Part shown: positions 55,157 through 64,000 of the stretch, piece after piece
Numbering within the stretch: the stretch's first letter is position 1
Layout of the letters: every line of letters begins with the position of its first letter
Origin: Paenibacillus abyssi
GTDB taxonomy: Bacteria; Bacillota; Bacilli; Paenibacillales; Paenibacillaceae
Length of the DNA stretch: 64,000 bases
Assembly: GCF_014640295.1 (NCBI RefSeq)
Contig: NZ_BMGR01000009.1
Location: 1 to 64,000, forward strand
Direction of reading: 5' to 3'
The notes under the pieces: generated by a model
Databases searched by the model: none
What the model saw: the letters and a program-made list of their open reading frames with translations, nothing else
Told to the model about the DNA's origin: nothing
Translations under genes and position numbers: made by a program

Positions 55157-58030
55157 TTACCTCTCCTCTCCCATTTTCACCGCTTGATGAACACGCAATC
55201 TGCGGATGTGCAGGAACAGCAGCAGCGCACCGATCAGCATCATAAAACCGACAACAATGTACAGCTGCATCGTATCCTGCGAATCGAAGATCACCCGGAA
55301 TGGCGGCACCGAATTGGCCACATTCTCCGTCGTTTGCAGAAACGGCAGGAATAGAATACTCGTTAATCTGCCGATCAATATGCCCAGCCCGATCGACAAG
55401 CCTGCCGTAAATACCTGTTCCAGAAACAGCATTCCTGTCAACTGTTTACGGGACAATCCCATCGCGCGGAGCACCCCGAACTGAACGACACGGCCCGATA
55501 AATTAAAGAACCAGTAAAGAACATACCCTGCAAGGGACACGATAACCGAAACGAGAAAGCCAAGGCTTAAAATTCCGAATACCCCTCCTCTAGTCGGATG
55601 CCTGGCTTGGGTTGCCAGTTCAATCCGAACATCCTGTACCGAAGCGAGCTCGATGCCATTCGCCGTCAGTTCATTCATAATCGGCGCGGTTCTCGCTCCG
55701 TCCTTCATCTTCAGCCAAACGCTGTAGGGTATAATAGGAACTTGATCGTAGATATAATCCAGATTGGCGATGATAAAGGGTGCCTGATCCGGATATTGGC
55801 TCGGCCAGTAAGGCAGTATGCCAACAACGACGAACTCTATCATCCCTTCCGAGAGACCCGCAGAAATCAAATCCCCCTCCTTCAGCTGATATCGCTCAGC
55901 GACGCTGGAAGGAATAATCGCCGCTTGCTCGTAGTAACCGAGCAAATTTAAGTATTCAAATGGATGAGCAGGAAATAAATCATTGCGGAACCAAGCGACC
56001 TTTGAGAAATCCACATTATCTATGCCCATAACAACACCCTGCCCGATCGAGCGGCCGGAAACGACCACATTCGCTCTTGCCTGCATAACGCGGGCTGCCG
56101 CTTCGACGCCTTCCAAGGTACGGAAAATCTCAAACGGAGGCTCTGTATAATTGATTCTCGTTGGTGCAGACGGGGCGCCGCCGGGATTGCCTCCCGGATT
56201 GCCACCTCCGGAATTCCCACCGCCGCCTCCGCCGCTGCCGCCTTGGGCAGGTGGCGGGACTTCCGCTTGTCCTTCCCATACCGTATCTACGATGACATCG
56301 GTACCGTATTTGTATAAGATCCTCTCCGTTGAGTTAAGATCGATGGTGCGTGCCGCCGAAGCGTTGTATACACCGAGCCCTAACGTAAGAATAAGCAGAA
56401 TCATAAGCGGATAATACGATTTGGATGAACGCGACAGCTGTGTCAGCGTCAAATAGATCGGTACCGGAAGAATCGATTTGCCGAACCGGTTAAACAATCG
56501 AAGCAGCCATGGGAATATGCGCAAGAAGAACAATCCAAGCGCAAAGATCGATAAGGCAGGCACAAAAAACAGAAATGGCTGTACATTCAACTGATCTGTC
56601 GTCATGCCCGTCTGAATCGTCAGCATTTGCCGTTCATTAAACATATACCACCCATAGCCTGCAGCCGCTAAAAGCAGAACATCGAGATACCAGCGCTGCC
56701 AGAGCGGACCACGGTCCGAGCGCGCCAGCTGCTGCTTGTAATTAACGATGGACGCTCTCGCGTAAATCACGGCCGGGATGACCGTAGCCAATACAGCCAG
56801 CAGTACGGCTGCCGCTCCTGCAATGATCGCTTCGTTCGAGAAGCCTACAGGAATTGACTTGCGGTCGACAAAGGACAAAAATCCGTTTGCCGATCCGATG
56901 CTTTTGGCCATGAACCATCCGAGCAGCGGTCCAAGCGCTAAGGCAACCACGCCTAAGAGCAGCCCTTCAAGCAAGTAGATCCAAATAATTTGCCTTGTAC
57001 CTGCGCCCCGGCTCCGCAGCACCGCAATATCGCTTCGCTGTTTATCCAGCGATTGTCTGGCATTCATCGCGATAAAGTAGAATACCATTGCAATCATTGG
57101 CGCTGCGAGGGTAAAGAGCAGAGTTTGAAGCTGCAGTCCTTGCCGCTTAAACTCCGAGAGCAGCGAAGCGAAGGAGATTTCCACTTTCGTATCCTTCAGC
57201 CTTTGATACAACTCGATATTCAGACGCTCAAGCGTTCGCCCAAGCGCCGCCAGATCGCTTGTTTTAACCTCCCGCAAATCAAAAGCGTAATACCAATTCG
57301 CATTCTGGACGGGAATCTTCTGCTGCCCGAGCAGTCCGTCCACAAATGCCGGTTCACTAAGCTGCAGGGCATTCATCAGCCCCTCCAAGCCTTGATACCA
57401 GTAAGGATCGGTATTGTCCTTGGGCTTATAAGCACCGACGATTTGCACCTTTAAGGTGAGATCCAATCCGCCATAGATCGGGTATTCGAATACATCGCCA
57501 ATGCGAATATCATTGCGGTACATCCCTTCTTCCATGATGACGGCTTCCAGCATATCCCCCGAGCCTTCGGTTTCAGCGAACCATCGGCCTTGCGTCAGTT
57601 CAGCTTTCTCTTGAAGGTCCGACATGGTGATGATCGACATTTGCCTGACCCGGCTCGCGTCCACCTTGGTCGGATCCTCCGGCATCACTTCCGCGCTGCG
57701 GATCGATAAACTTTTAACAAAGGTATGAGCCGGAAAACCAATCATGTGCGGAACGTCATCCCGGATGTAGCTGCTGACATGATCCAATGCCGTCAGATCT
57801 GTCGGCGCACCGCCTGTTGCTTGATACCTCATCAAAAGCGAACCGGCGGGCAGCCCGCTGCTCCTCTCCTGCAGCGATGTCGCTACAACCCGCTTCAAAG
57901 CTCCGTCCGCATACATAGGGATGCTCGTTGCGAATGCCACCGCGAGGATCAAGCCCGCCAGCGTGCTGATCGTAAGCCAGCGTGTGTTCCACATCTTCCG
58001 GAACAAAAAACGAAATAGCGGCATTCCCAT
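55157..58030 (-). CDS. Large FtsX-family ABC permease with glycine-rich linker
   Basis: A 957-residue permease with two FtsX-type four-helix bundles and large extracytoplasmic parts. The N terminus has one helix, then a MacB_PCD-like external domain. The first FtsX part lies about residues 290-430 (ALAAPMIAMVFYFIAMNARQSLDKQRSDIAVLRSRGAG), the second near 835-945 (LSLGFLVSVIVSLAGYVLYWFFNLSGRVVQFGVLRAMGLSRKQL). Between them, near residue 595-625, is a Gly/Asn/Pro-rich linker, GGSGGGGGGNSGGGNPG. It likely drives export or mechanotransmission, not import. ATG at 58030; the adaptor gene ends three bases upstream. Confidence 0.85.
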   Translation of the reverse strand: MGMPLFRFLFRKMWNTRWLTISTLAGLILAVAFATSIPMYADGALKRVVATSLQERSSGLPAGSLLMRYQATGGAPTDLTALDHVSSYIRDDVPHMIGFPAHTFVKSLSIRSAEVMPEDPTKVDASRVRQMSIITMSDLQEKAELTQGRWFAETEGSGDMLEAVIMEEGMYRNDIRIGDVFEYPIYGGLDLTLKVQIVGAYKPKDNTDPYWYQGLEGLMNALQLSEPAFVDGLLGQQKIPVQNANWYYAFDLREVKTSDLAALGRTLERLNIELYQRLKDTKVEISFASLLSEFKRQGLQLQTLLFTLAAPMIAMVFYFIAMNARQSLDKQRSDIAVLRSRGAGTRQIIWIYLLEGLLLGVVALALGPLLGWFMAKSIGSANGFLSFVDRKSIPVGFSNEAIIAGAAAVLLAVLATVIPAVIYARASIVNYKQQLARSDRGPLWQRWYLDVLLLAAAGYGWYMFNERQMLTIQTGMTTDQLNVQPFLFFVPALSIFALGLFFLRIFPWLLRLFNRFGKSILPVPIYLTLTQLSRSSKSYYPLMILLILTLGLGVYNASAARTIDLNSTERILYKYGTDVIVDTVWEGQAEVPPPAQGGSGGGGGGNSGGGNPGGNPGGAPSAPTRINYTEPPFEIFRTLEGVEAAARVMQARANVVVSGRSIGQGVVMGIDNVDFSKVAWFRNDLFPAHPFEYLNLLGYYEQAAIIPSSVAERYQLKEGDLISAGLSEGMIEFVVVGILPYWPSQYPDQAPFIIANLDYIYDQVPIIPYSVWLKMKDGARTAPIMNELTANGIELASVQDVRIELATQARHPTRGGVFGILSLGFLVSVIVSLAGYVLYWFFNLSGRVVQFGVLRAMGLSRKQLTGMLFLEQVFTAGLSIGLGILIGRLTSILFLPFLQTTENVANSVPPFRVIFDSQDTMQLYIVVGFMMLIGALLLFLHIRRLRVHQAVKMGEER

Positions 58031-58033
58031 ACG

Positions 58034-59170
58034 TTATCGACCTACGACTTTCTGTCCCGGCGTTAGTCCTTCAAGGATCTCCACTTGCGTAGACGTTTGC
58101 TGTCCGATTCCGACATCGACTTCTTTTTTTCCGTTTTCGTCCACCACTTGTACGTAAGTACGCGAGCCGATCGTGCGTAAGGCCGCGAGCGGAATCACAA
58201 CCGCGTTCTCCTTCTTTTTCGTAATGATATTGATGGATAGCGGCGTTCCGCGGTTCAAGCCTTCCGGCATTTCATCCAGCTCTACGATCAAGTAATTTTC
58301 CGGCGAATCCCCCGGATTGCCGCCTTCTCCCGGATTTTGGCCGCCGCCGTTATCGGCATCATCCGTAGCCAAAGGTAAATGTTTGACCTTCCCGTTAAAT
58401 CTTCCGGCATTGCTGATCTCCGCAACAACCGGCATCCCTACTGCAACCTGAGCGATTCTGTCCTTGGAGATCGTTGCCGCAACGAGAAGCTGGTTCGTAT
58501 CCGCCAAGATAACGACCGGATCATAGGCTTTGATCTGATCTCCCTTTTTCACCGTTAAAGAAACAATCGTTCCCGAGAACGGAGCAACCAGTCTCGCTTT
58601 AGCAATCTCAGCTTCCAGATCCGCGATCTTCTGGCGGCCTTCTTCGAAAGATATCATCGCCTGCTCCAATTCAACCGGGTCCATCTCATCCCGTTTGCGA
58701 AGCGTTTCTTTCATTTGGATTTCGGAGGTGCGGTACTGAAGCTTCTGCATCCGAAGATCCTTCTGCATATCGTCCACATCCAGCTCTCCGATTAATTGTC
58801 CGGCGGACACCTGCTGGCCCAGCTCCACCTCGAACGATTTAAGCCGCTTCCCTTCAAGGGTAAAAAATAACGTTTCCTCCTTTTGGGAAATCAGCTTGCC
58901 ATTCCCCGGAACCCTCGTTTCCAGCGTCGCAGTGGTCACTTCATACTCCGGCTTCTGGGAAATTTGAGGAGGCGTGATCGCCGGAAGCTGTTCCTCCTCC
59001 TCTTCTGCCGGCAGCAGTGCACAGCCGCTTGTTGTAATAAGTGATACGCAGAGCATGAACGCCATTGCGCCCTTTAACCATTTTCTTCGCTGTACCGGCG
59101 GACTTGCCTGGCCATGCCGGTCTTTTAACTGTGATTTAGACGAATTTTCCGTCCACCATTTCGTAGACAT
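58034..59170 (-). CDS. RND/MacA-type membrane-fusion lipoprotein
   Basis: A 378-residue adaptor of MacA-like systems. A lipoprotein signal, MAFMLCVSLITTSGC, follows an N-terminal polar stretch of about 38 residues. Then come the barrel-sandwich (EVTTATLETRVPGNGKLISQKEETLFF), a helical hairpin (YRTSEIQMKETLRKRDEMDPVELEQAMISFEEGRQKIADLEAEIAK), a LVAPFSGTIVSLTVKKGDQI lipoyl half and the beta-barrel domain. A Gly/Asn-rich insert, GGGQNPGEGGNPGD, lies near 290. ATG at 59170 (MSTKWW) follows GGAGGTTGCAGACC and overlaps the upstream ATPase by 35 bases. It would link the permease to the cell wall side. Confidence 0.83.
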   Translation of the reverse strand: MSTKWWTENSSKSQLKDRHGQASPPVQRRKWLKGAMAFMLCVSLITTSGCALLPAEEEEEQLPAITPPQISQKPEYEVTTATLETRVPGNGKLISQKEETLFFTLEGKRLKSFEVELGQQVSAGQLIGELDVDDMQKDLRMQKLQYRTSEIQMKETLRKRDEMDPVELEQAMISFEEGRQKIADLEAEIAKARLVAPFSGTIVSLTVKKGDQIKAYDPVVILADTNQLLVAATISKDRIAQVAVGMPVVAEISNAGRFNGKVKHLPLATDDADNGGGQNPGEGGNPGDSPENYLIVELDEMPEGLNRGTPLSINIITKKKENAVVIPLAALRTIGSRTYVQVVDENGKKEVDVGIGQQTSTQVEILEGLTPGQKVVGR

Positions 59171-59981
59171 GGTCTGCAACCTCCAAAATCGTAGGATCAT
59201 GCGTTGTCATGCAAATTGTCACGTTTTCAGATTGAATAATGTTTTGAAATACGGCCATAATTTGTGCCGACATTTGGGTGTCCAGCTCCGCAGTCGGCTC
59301 ATCCGCCAGCAGCAAACGGGGACGATGCGCGATCGCTTTGGCGATGGCCACCCTTTGCTGTTCGCCGCCTGAAAGCTCAAACGGGCGGTGATGCATTCTT
59401 TTTCCTAGACCCACCAGCTCTAACACCTCAGTAACTCTGGCTTTCCAAAGGGAACGCGGAACTCCCGCCATGCGAAGGGCCAGCTCGACATTTTCCCAAG
59501 CGGACAGCAAAGGCATCAAGGCAAAGGCCTGAAAAATAAACCCCATATCCTTGCGCCTCACCATCGTCCGTTTGCCATCGCCCAGCTTATGGAAAGACAG
59601 GCCGTTAAACCAGATCTCGCCCCGGGTGGGCTGATCCAGCCCTCCGATCATGTTGAGCAGCGTTGTTTTTCCTGATCCTGAACGCCCACGAAGCATGACC
59701 AATTGCTGATGTTCGAGCTGCATATGTATGCCTTTGAGTACATGCAGCGGCTGGCCGCCCACCTGAAAGGTCCGCTCGACGCCGGATACAACTAATAAAG
59801 GACCATGACTTGTCGCTTCATTCTCCGGCAGCGCGGCGATCCCGCTCTGAGCTGAGGATTGGCTGCTCCGAGCGGTGGATTCTGCCTGTTCTTCAGACCG
59901 GTCAGTTTCATCCTTTTCTTGTGACGCCTGCTTTTCTTGAACAGCAGCTGTTTTTCCTAGGTTCTTTTTCCACCATGCCAT
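59136..59981 (-). CDS. ABC ATPase, MacB/LolD type, with charged N-terminal tail
   Basis: A 281-residue ABC ATPase. Residues 1-60 are an unusual low-complexity tail rich in Glu, Gln, Ser and Lys (QEKQASQEKDETDRSEEQAE), then the ATPase from about residue 64: Walker A GRSGSGKTTLLN, signature [12 protein letters not shown], Walker [13 protein letters not shown], switch His in TTHDPTILE. ATG at 59981 follows AGGAGGGCCCGGAAGTGAG. It leads the unit ATPase-adaptor-permease-ATPase-SBP; the second ATPase in the same unit suggests a heterodimeric or two-step system. Confidence 0.83.
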   Translation of the reverse strand: MAWWKKNLGKTAAVQEKQASQEKDETDRSEEQAESTARSSQSSAQSGIAALPENEATSHGPLLVVSGVERTFQVGGQPLHVLKGIHMQLEHQQLVMLRGRSGSGKTTLLNMIGGLDQPTRGEIWFNGLSFHKLGDGKRTMVRRKDMGFIFQAFALMPLLSAWENVELALRMAGVPRSLWKARVTEVLELVGLGKRMHHRPFELSGGEQQRVAIAKAIAHRPRLLLADEPTAELDTQMSAQIMAVFQNIIQSENVTICMTTHDPTILEVADHVYEMVDGKFV

Positions 59982-60180
59982 CTCACTTCCGGGCCCTCCT
60001 TTACCATCAGCTCACTATACCGTTTAGACGGCGTACAGATGAGAAAAGTTACAATGTTGCACCCGTAAAATGATAAATATTTCATAAAGTCTTTCATTTT
60101 TCTAATTATTCTTCCTGAACTAGCAGAACCGCTGCCACCGACTTAATGGCGGGAGATCTGTTCGTGGTGAATTCGAAACA

Positions 60181-60202
60181 CAAAAACGCGCCATTAGCGC
60201 GT
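60181..60202 (-). terminator. Terminator after the interrupted permease
   Basis: On the minus strand ACGCGC and GCGCGT pair around TAATG and are followed by TTTTG. The stem overlaps the stop codon of the ABC-2 permease. Confidence 0.75.
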
Positions 60203-61309
60203 CTCTGCCTTCCAATTATAGAATTTCGAGCCGATGAGGAAGGTAACAATCCCCCAGACGGCAAGTATGCCAATGTTCATCCAGAATTCACCGCTCATTC
60301 CAATGTCATATACCATGCTGTCCCGAATGCCATTTGCAAAATAGGTGAGCGGCATTACAACGGAGAGCGGCTTGATATAGCTGGGCAGCATGCTTAGGTC
60401 AAAGAAAATTCCGCTTAGGAACATCATCAAGAAGCTAATCAGGTTGGAGATGCCAAAATAGCTGTCGATGGATTTGCTCTACGCTGCAATCATAAAGCCG
60501 AAGCCTGCGAAGGAAAGCGTTCCGACGATGAAAATGAAAAGAAGCGACAAAAGATTAATATCCAGATTCGCTTTAAATGCCACCACACCGATCAGGCCAA
60601 GCAGTACGATCTGAATTGCACTGAGAATAAATCGAACAGCCATGTTGCTAATCCCGAACAGCCTCATGCTCACCGGCGTCATCATCAACCGCTTCAGCAG
60701 TCCGTTGCGGCGCATTTCCACCATGCCAACCATACCGAACAGTCCCGCTTGCGATATCGCCAACGCGATCATCCCTGTTAATATAAAATCAGTATATTCC
60801 AGCTTTTCACTGCCCGAGGATATATAATCCGCCGTTACATGGAGCTGATCCTCAGCATTTTGACCCATCAGATTGGCCTGAAGAACCATGTTGTTCAATA
60901 TACCGTTTATCGCTTGTGCGGAAGTCGAATTTTGACTCTCCTTGTTCATCAGCAGTCCGACTTCCGTATCTGTCACCGAAGCCGGCAGTACAATGACCGC
61001 ATCGATCTCTTTATCCTTTAACCATGATTCCGCCTGGTCTTGGCTGACCGGCTGATCGTCCATGATCGTAAATACATCAACCTGTTCAAAGCTCTGCTTC
61101 AACCCTTGTGACAACGGGTTGCCCTGCGGCTCTACCAACGCGATTTTAGCGGAAAAGCTGTCACTTGAGCCTCCACCGAAAATAATCATGAAGATGACCA
61201 TAAGCAGCACGGGATAGAAGATCGACCAGAACCAGACCTGCTTCTCCCGAAAGGTCATTTTGAAATGGGTGCTGAACAACTTGGCAAATTGCTTTCCATG
61301 CTTGTTCAT
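60194..61309 (-). pseudogene. ABC-2 permease interrupted by an in-frame TAG
   Basis: A DrrB/YhfE-type ABC-2 permease of about 371 codons with one in-frame amber codon (60481-60479) after GFGFMIAA. The first part (276 residues) has the N-terminal helix MTFREKQVWFWSIFYPVLL, a large external loop and the first permease helices; the second part continues in the same frame with SKSIDSYFGISNLISFLMMFLSGIFFDLSMLPSYIKPLSVVMPLTYFANGIRD, the conserved ABC-2 end. Nothing is lost around the stop, so it looks like a point change. Either the gene is dead or recoded, or the base is an error. The partner ATPase ends four bases before it. Confidence 0.85.
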
Positions 61310-61312
61310 CGT

Positions 61313-62257
61313 TTAATCCCTCCACTCTTTGCCTGTGAATGCAATGAACACATCCTCCAAGCTCATTTCACGGATCGATACCTGTTCCACCTGTACCTCT
61401 TGCTCCGTCGTGTAACCGAAGAGACGGTATAAGGTTTGCTCTGGTCTGGTCGAGCAGACAATCAAATGCTCACCGTCACGACTTACGCTTGTTACCGCTT
61501 CAGTTGTCCGTGCAATCCCTTCGGCTTCCGCCGCTTGAGCTGCTCCGCCGGTGAAGGTCAGGTGAATTTCCCGCTCCTTCGTCAATCTGCCGATCAAGGC
61601 CTTTGGCGTATCAATCGCGATGATTTTTCCTTGATCCACGATGCATACTCGATCGCTGAGCTTTTCCGCTTCCTCCATGTAATGGGTAGTCAGGATTGTT
61701 GTTTTTCCGAGTTCTTTGAGTTTCAATACAATATCCCAAATGTTGCGCCGCGCCTGCGGATCAAGCCCGGTTGTCGGTTCATCCAAAAAAATGATTTCCG
61801 GATCATTAACCATCGCAAGCCCGATCGCCAGGCGCTGCTTTTGGCCTCCGGACAGTGTCTTCACACGTTTATCGCGGTGATCGGTTAAATTAATAAGTCT
61901 CATGATTTCTTCAACCGGACGCTGCCGTTCATAAAAAGAAGCAAACACATCAAGGTTCTCCTCCACCGTCAGCAGGTCGAACAAAGCGCTCGATTGCGGC
62001 TGAACCCCGATGCGCATTTTAATGCTTCTCGCTCTGCTGCTCCAGCTATCCCCGAGAATTGTAATGGTTCCGTCATCAGGCTTTTGCATCCCTTCGATCA
62101 TTTCCAACGTCGTTGTTTTACCGGCCCCGTTGGGACCGATGATTGTAAATACTTCGCCCTGCGCGACGTCAAAACTGATCCCGTCCACTGCCACAACGCT
62201 GCCGAACGACTTGCGCAGTCGGTCCACTTGGAGTACCATTGCTTGCCCTGAATTCAT
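61313..62257 (-). CDS. ABC-2-type exporter ATPase (DrrA-like)
   Basis: A 314-residue ATPase of the DrrA/CcmA type, exporting drugs, lipids or antibiotics through an ABC-2 permease. Walker A is IGPNGAGKTTTLEM, the signature KTLSGGQKQRLAIGLAM, Walker B IIFLDEPTTGLDPQARR, and the switch His in TTHYMEEAEKL; a C-terminal extension of about 90 residues, typical of this class, follows. The start at 62257 (MNSGQ) is chosen because GGGGGAGAAGGACG precedes it; the ATG at 62290 does not. Coupled to the interrupted permease downstream. Confidence 0.87.
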   Translation of the reverse strand: MNSGQAMVLQVDRLRKSFGSVVAVDGISFDVAQGEVFTIIGPNGAGKTTTLEMIEGMQKPDDGTITILGDSWSSRARSIKMRIGVQPQSSALFDLLTVEENLDVFASFYERQRPVEEIMRLINLTDHRDKRVKTLSGGQKQRLAIGLAMVNDPEIIFLDEPTTGLDPQARRNIWDIVLKLKELGKTTILTTHYMEEAEKLSDRVCIVDQGKIIAIDTPKALIGRLTKEREIHLTFTGGAAQAAEAEGIARTTEAVTSVSRDGEHLIVCSTRPEQTLYRLFGYTTEQEVQVEQVSIREMSLEDVFIAFTGKEWRD

Positions 62258-62342
62258 CGTCCTTCTCCCCCTCACATCAATAATCATCATATAAATCCAC
62301 TATAATGCATGATTCAACTCCAAATAACAGTCCCAGGAATGG

Positions 62343-62368
62343 AAAAAACCTCCGTCTGCAGACGGAGG
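62343..62368 (-). terminator. Strong terminator of the ABC-2 permease pair
   Basis: CCTCCGTCTG and CAGACGGAGG form a perfect ten-bp palindrome, followed on the minus strand by six U. It ends the two-permease unit at 62389 and separates it from the DrrA-like gene. Confidence 0.9.
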
Positions 62369-62388
62369 CAAAACATGTATACCCATTA

Positions 62389-63189
62389 TTAACTGCGTAT
62401 TCCCAACTGATTTCCCGATGTATATCGGCGAAGTCCATGATAAAAGAATGCGATGCCTATTCCGGCCACAAGGGCTGTTATACCAAGTGCACCGATGAGG
62501 AAGGAGTCTTGTATCCCGCCCAGCAGCCCAATCGGGATGTAACTGATAAAGCCCGCCGGTACAAGCGTAAACAAGATGATCCTGACCCCGCCGCGAAAAA
62601 TATCGGTTGGATAAGTCGTCAAGGCAAGAAAACCATTAAACACCTGAAAAGCGAGCCCCTCTGCATTTCCGATATAAAATGCCAACGAGTTGGCCACCAA
62701 GGTAAAGAACATAATCAGCAGTCCGCTGATCAACAAACCGAGCATGAACAATGCGAGTCCACGCAGGGAATGGTCGCCCACAAGGCCATAGATCACCCAG
62801 CCAAACATAAAATCGCCAATGGCCATGAGCGACATTCGGCTGGCAAGCACACTCAGCAGCACCGGCTTGGGCTGCGTTAAATACACATCAAGCTGCCCGG
62901 CAGCCGTGATCGCAGCGACACGTGTAAAATTGCCGAACAGCATATTCGCCCAACCGAACCCGCCGGCTGCAACAGCCCACATTAACATGACATCACGCAG
63001 CTCCCAGCCATTCACAACCGGAAATTTCGTAAAGAAGATGCCCCAGAACACCAGCCAAATGCAATTGTTAATAAACATCATTCCCGCTGTCAGAAAAAAA
63101 CTTAATCTGAACTCCATCGCTCCGGCCGCATTGAGCTTCCAGCAGGTCAGCAGGTACCGCAAGGTCCCTGATGCTGTAGATTTACGCAT
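62389..63189 (-). CDS. ABC-2 family permease (DUF990-type)
   Basis: A 266-residue permease with about six membrane helices, MRKSTASGTLRYLLTCWKLNAAGAMEFRLSFFLTAGMMF at the start and the family segment FQVFNGFLALTTYPTDIFRGGVRIILFTLVPAGFISYIP near residues 190-230, typical of DUF990/ABC-2 proteins. The start at 63189 follows GGAGGATAATCGGCGCTTT, a long spacing; an ATG at 63216 overlaps the upstream gene and would add nine residues. It pairs with the next permease; their ATPase must lie beyond the window edge. Confidence 0.75.
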   Translation of the reverse strand: MRKSTASGTLRYLLTCWKLNAAGAMEFRLSFFLTAGMMFINNCIWLVFWGIFFTKFPVVNGWELRDVMLMWAVAAGGFGWANMLFGNFTRVAAITAAGQLDVYLTQPKPVLLSVLASRMSLMAIGDFMFGWVIYGLVGDHSLRGLALFMLGLLISGLLIMFFTLVANSLAFYIGNAEGLAFQVFNGFLALTTYPTDIFRGGVRIILFTLVPAGFISYIPIGLLGGIQDSFLIGALGITALVAGIGIAFFYHGLRRYTSGNQLGIRS

Positions 63190-63199
63190 AAAGCGCCGA

Positions 63200-64000
63200 T
63201 TATCCTCCGTTAACATGCAGCTTCTTCACCCCCGTGCGGTATGTCATGATGACAACGACAGCCAGCACAACGACCCAACCCCATTGTATGGCCAAATAGG
63301 GAATGAGCAGTTTTGCATCATAGGCTACAGCCATTTTTGCGGGAAAATACAGGACAGTCTGGAAAGGAAGCCAGGCACATATGCGCTGCAGCCACTCCGG
63401 CATCATCTCCAGCGGAAGCAGCATACCTCCGACCGTAAACTGCAGCTTCTGCATCACGAACTCCAATCCTCTTGTTTCCTCCAGCCAAAAGGCGAACAGC
63501 GCAATGATCATATGCAGCATAAATGCGACGGTAAAAGCGCCGATACTGAGCATGAACAGCGCCGCGAGTCCGGACCCGAATTCGGGTGCCCCCATAAAAG
63601 AGAGCGCAATGCTGCTGCCAACCGCAAGATGGATAAAAAATCGGAGCGTAGCCTCACCCATGTAGGACATATAGTGAAACCCGACATAAGAGAGAGGCCG
63701 GATAAGCCTTACCGCGATATCCCCGCTTTTTACCTCTTCTTCTATTTTTGCTCCTATAGGAGGTTTTGCCATCGTAATGGCCTCAGCGAACACGAGATAC
63801 CAGATGATCTGCTGCAGCGAAAATCCGGCGATGACGGCATCCGCATCCCCTTGATAAGCGGCCTGCCATAATTGAATAAAGATATACAGGATGAGCAATA
63901 GAAATACGGAGCGCAGCAAAAGATCAGTGATATAGGCAAATTGGTGCCGCAGTGTAATGATCCCGACGGCCTCGTACTTTTTCCATTTCAGCAGCAGCCG
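63200..64000 (-). CDS. ABC-2 family permease, partial at the window edge
   Basis: The gene continues past position 64000. In frame, its first residues inside the window read RLLLKWKKYEAVGIITLRH, then five or more membrane helices to TYRTGVKKLHVNGG. Conserved ABC-2 features are AKPPIGAKIEEEVKSGDIAVRLIRPLSY, the cytosolic coupling segment, and ALFAFWLEETRGLEFVMQKLQFTVGGMLLPLEMMPEWLQ. A TTG near 63919 is inside the coding frame and is not the true start. It forms a heterodimer-like pair with the following permease (11-bp gap). Substrate unknown. Confidence 0.78.
   Translation of the reverse strand, partial: RLLLKWKKYEAVGIITLRHQFAYITDLLLRSVFLLLILYIFIQLWQAAYQGDADAVIAGFSLQQIIWYLVFAEAITMAKPPIGAKIEEEVKSGDIAVRLIRPLSYVGFHYMSYMGEATLRFFIHLAVGSSIALSFMGAPEFGSGLAALFMLSIGAFTVAFMLHMIIALFAFWLEETRGLEFVMQKLQFTVGGMLLPLEMMPEWLQRICAWLPFQTVLYFPAKMAVAYDAKLLIPYLAIQWGWVVVLAVVVIMTYRTGVKKLHVNGG

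Noticed and set aside
62819-63871. A 350-codon plus-strand frame
   Set aside because: It is antisense to the two ABC-2 permeases, whose membrane-helix content and conserved segments are clear.

Overview
The window looks like a chromosomal piece of a spore-forming, low- to mid-GC Bacillota of the Paenibacillus type. The evidence is the gerP spore-coat operon, YjcZ-type sporulation peptides, CcpA with cre-like sites, the divergent acsA/acuA arrangement known from Bacillus, an S-layer-homology protein, and strong AGGAGG ribosome-binding sites with frequent GTG and TTG starts. The species assignment is inference; no rRNA gene is present.

Layout. 0-12 kb is central carbon metabolism and its control: acetyl-CoA synthetase (acsA), divergent acuA-acuC without acuB, mtnN, ccpA, ytxJ, and a PTS IICBA-enzyme I pair. 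12-18 kb holds aroA, two overlapping fluoride-channel genes, aroK and gndA. 18-28 kb is ordinary core genome (yktB, an MFS pump, an arginine/lysine decarboxylase, several DUF proteins, an MBL hydrolase, a CDGSH protein, a catE-like dioxygenase with a divergent HxlR regulator).

28.35-36.81 kb is an AT-rich integrative element of about 8.4 kb inserted in the 3' part of a tRNA-Val(GAC) gene and bounded by a perfect 72-bp direct repeat. It carries a tyrosine recombinase, an excisionase-like HTH protein, a rolling-circle-type Rep, a GC-rich hairpin region that may be its origin, an autocleaving-type repressor, a membrane-anchored Mrr-like nuclease, and a two-gene cargo: a phosphoribosyltransferase-fold protein followed by a NADAR-ImmA/IrrE metalloprotease fusion. 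That cargo is the best candidate in the window for an undescribed conflict or defence system.

36.8-39.9 kb is an AT-rich, gene-poor stretch holding a decayed agr-type quorum-sensing locus: an intact AgrD-like peptide and a LytTR protein, a kinase-less sensor-like membrane protein, and an agrB broken into three reading-frame fragments. 40-45 kb has a GH73 glucosaminidase, an SLH protein, a PspA-DUF350-DUF4178-DUF4247 envelope operon and ung. 45.7-50.9 kb is a sporulation island: gerPABCDE, an Hsp20-like protein, a second gerPABC-like cluster with a zinc-ribbon gene, and two YjcZ peptides. Sigma-K-like promoter motifs precede both gerP clusters and one YjcZ gene.

51.5-51.9 kb has three tRNA genes on the minus strand (fMet, Ile2-CAU, Leu-UAA). 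From 52.7 kb to the right edge, minus-strand ABC export systems dominate: a five-gene unit (ATPase, membrane-fusion lipoprotein, 957-residue FtsX-type permease, an ATPase fused to an AbrB-like domain, a solute-binding lipoprotein), a DrrAB-like pair whose permease is cut by an in-frame TAG, and a pair of ABC-2 permeases, the last of which runs off the window.
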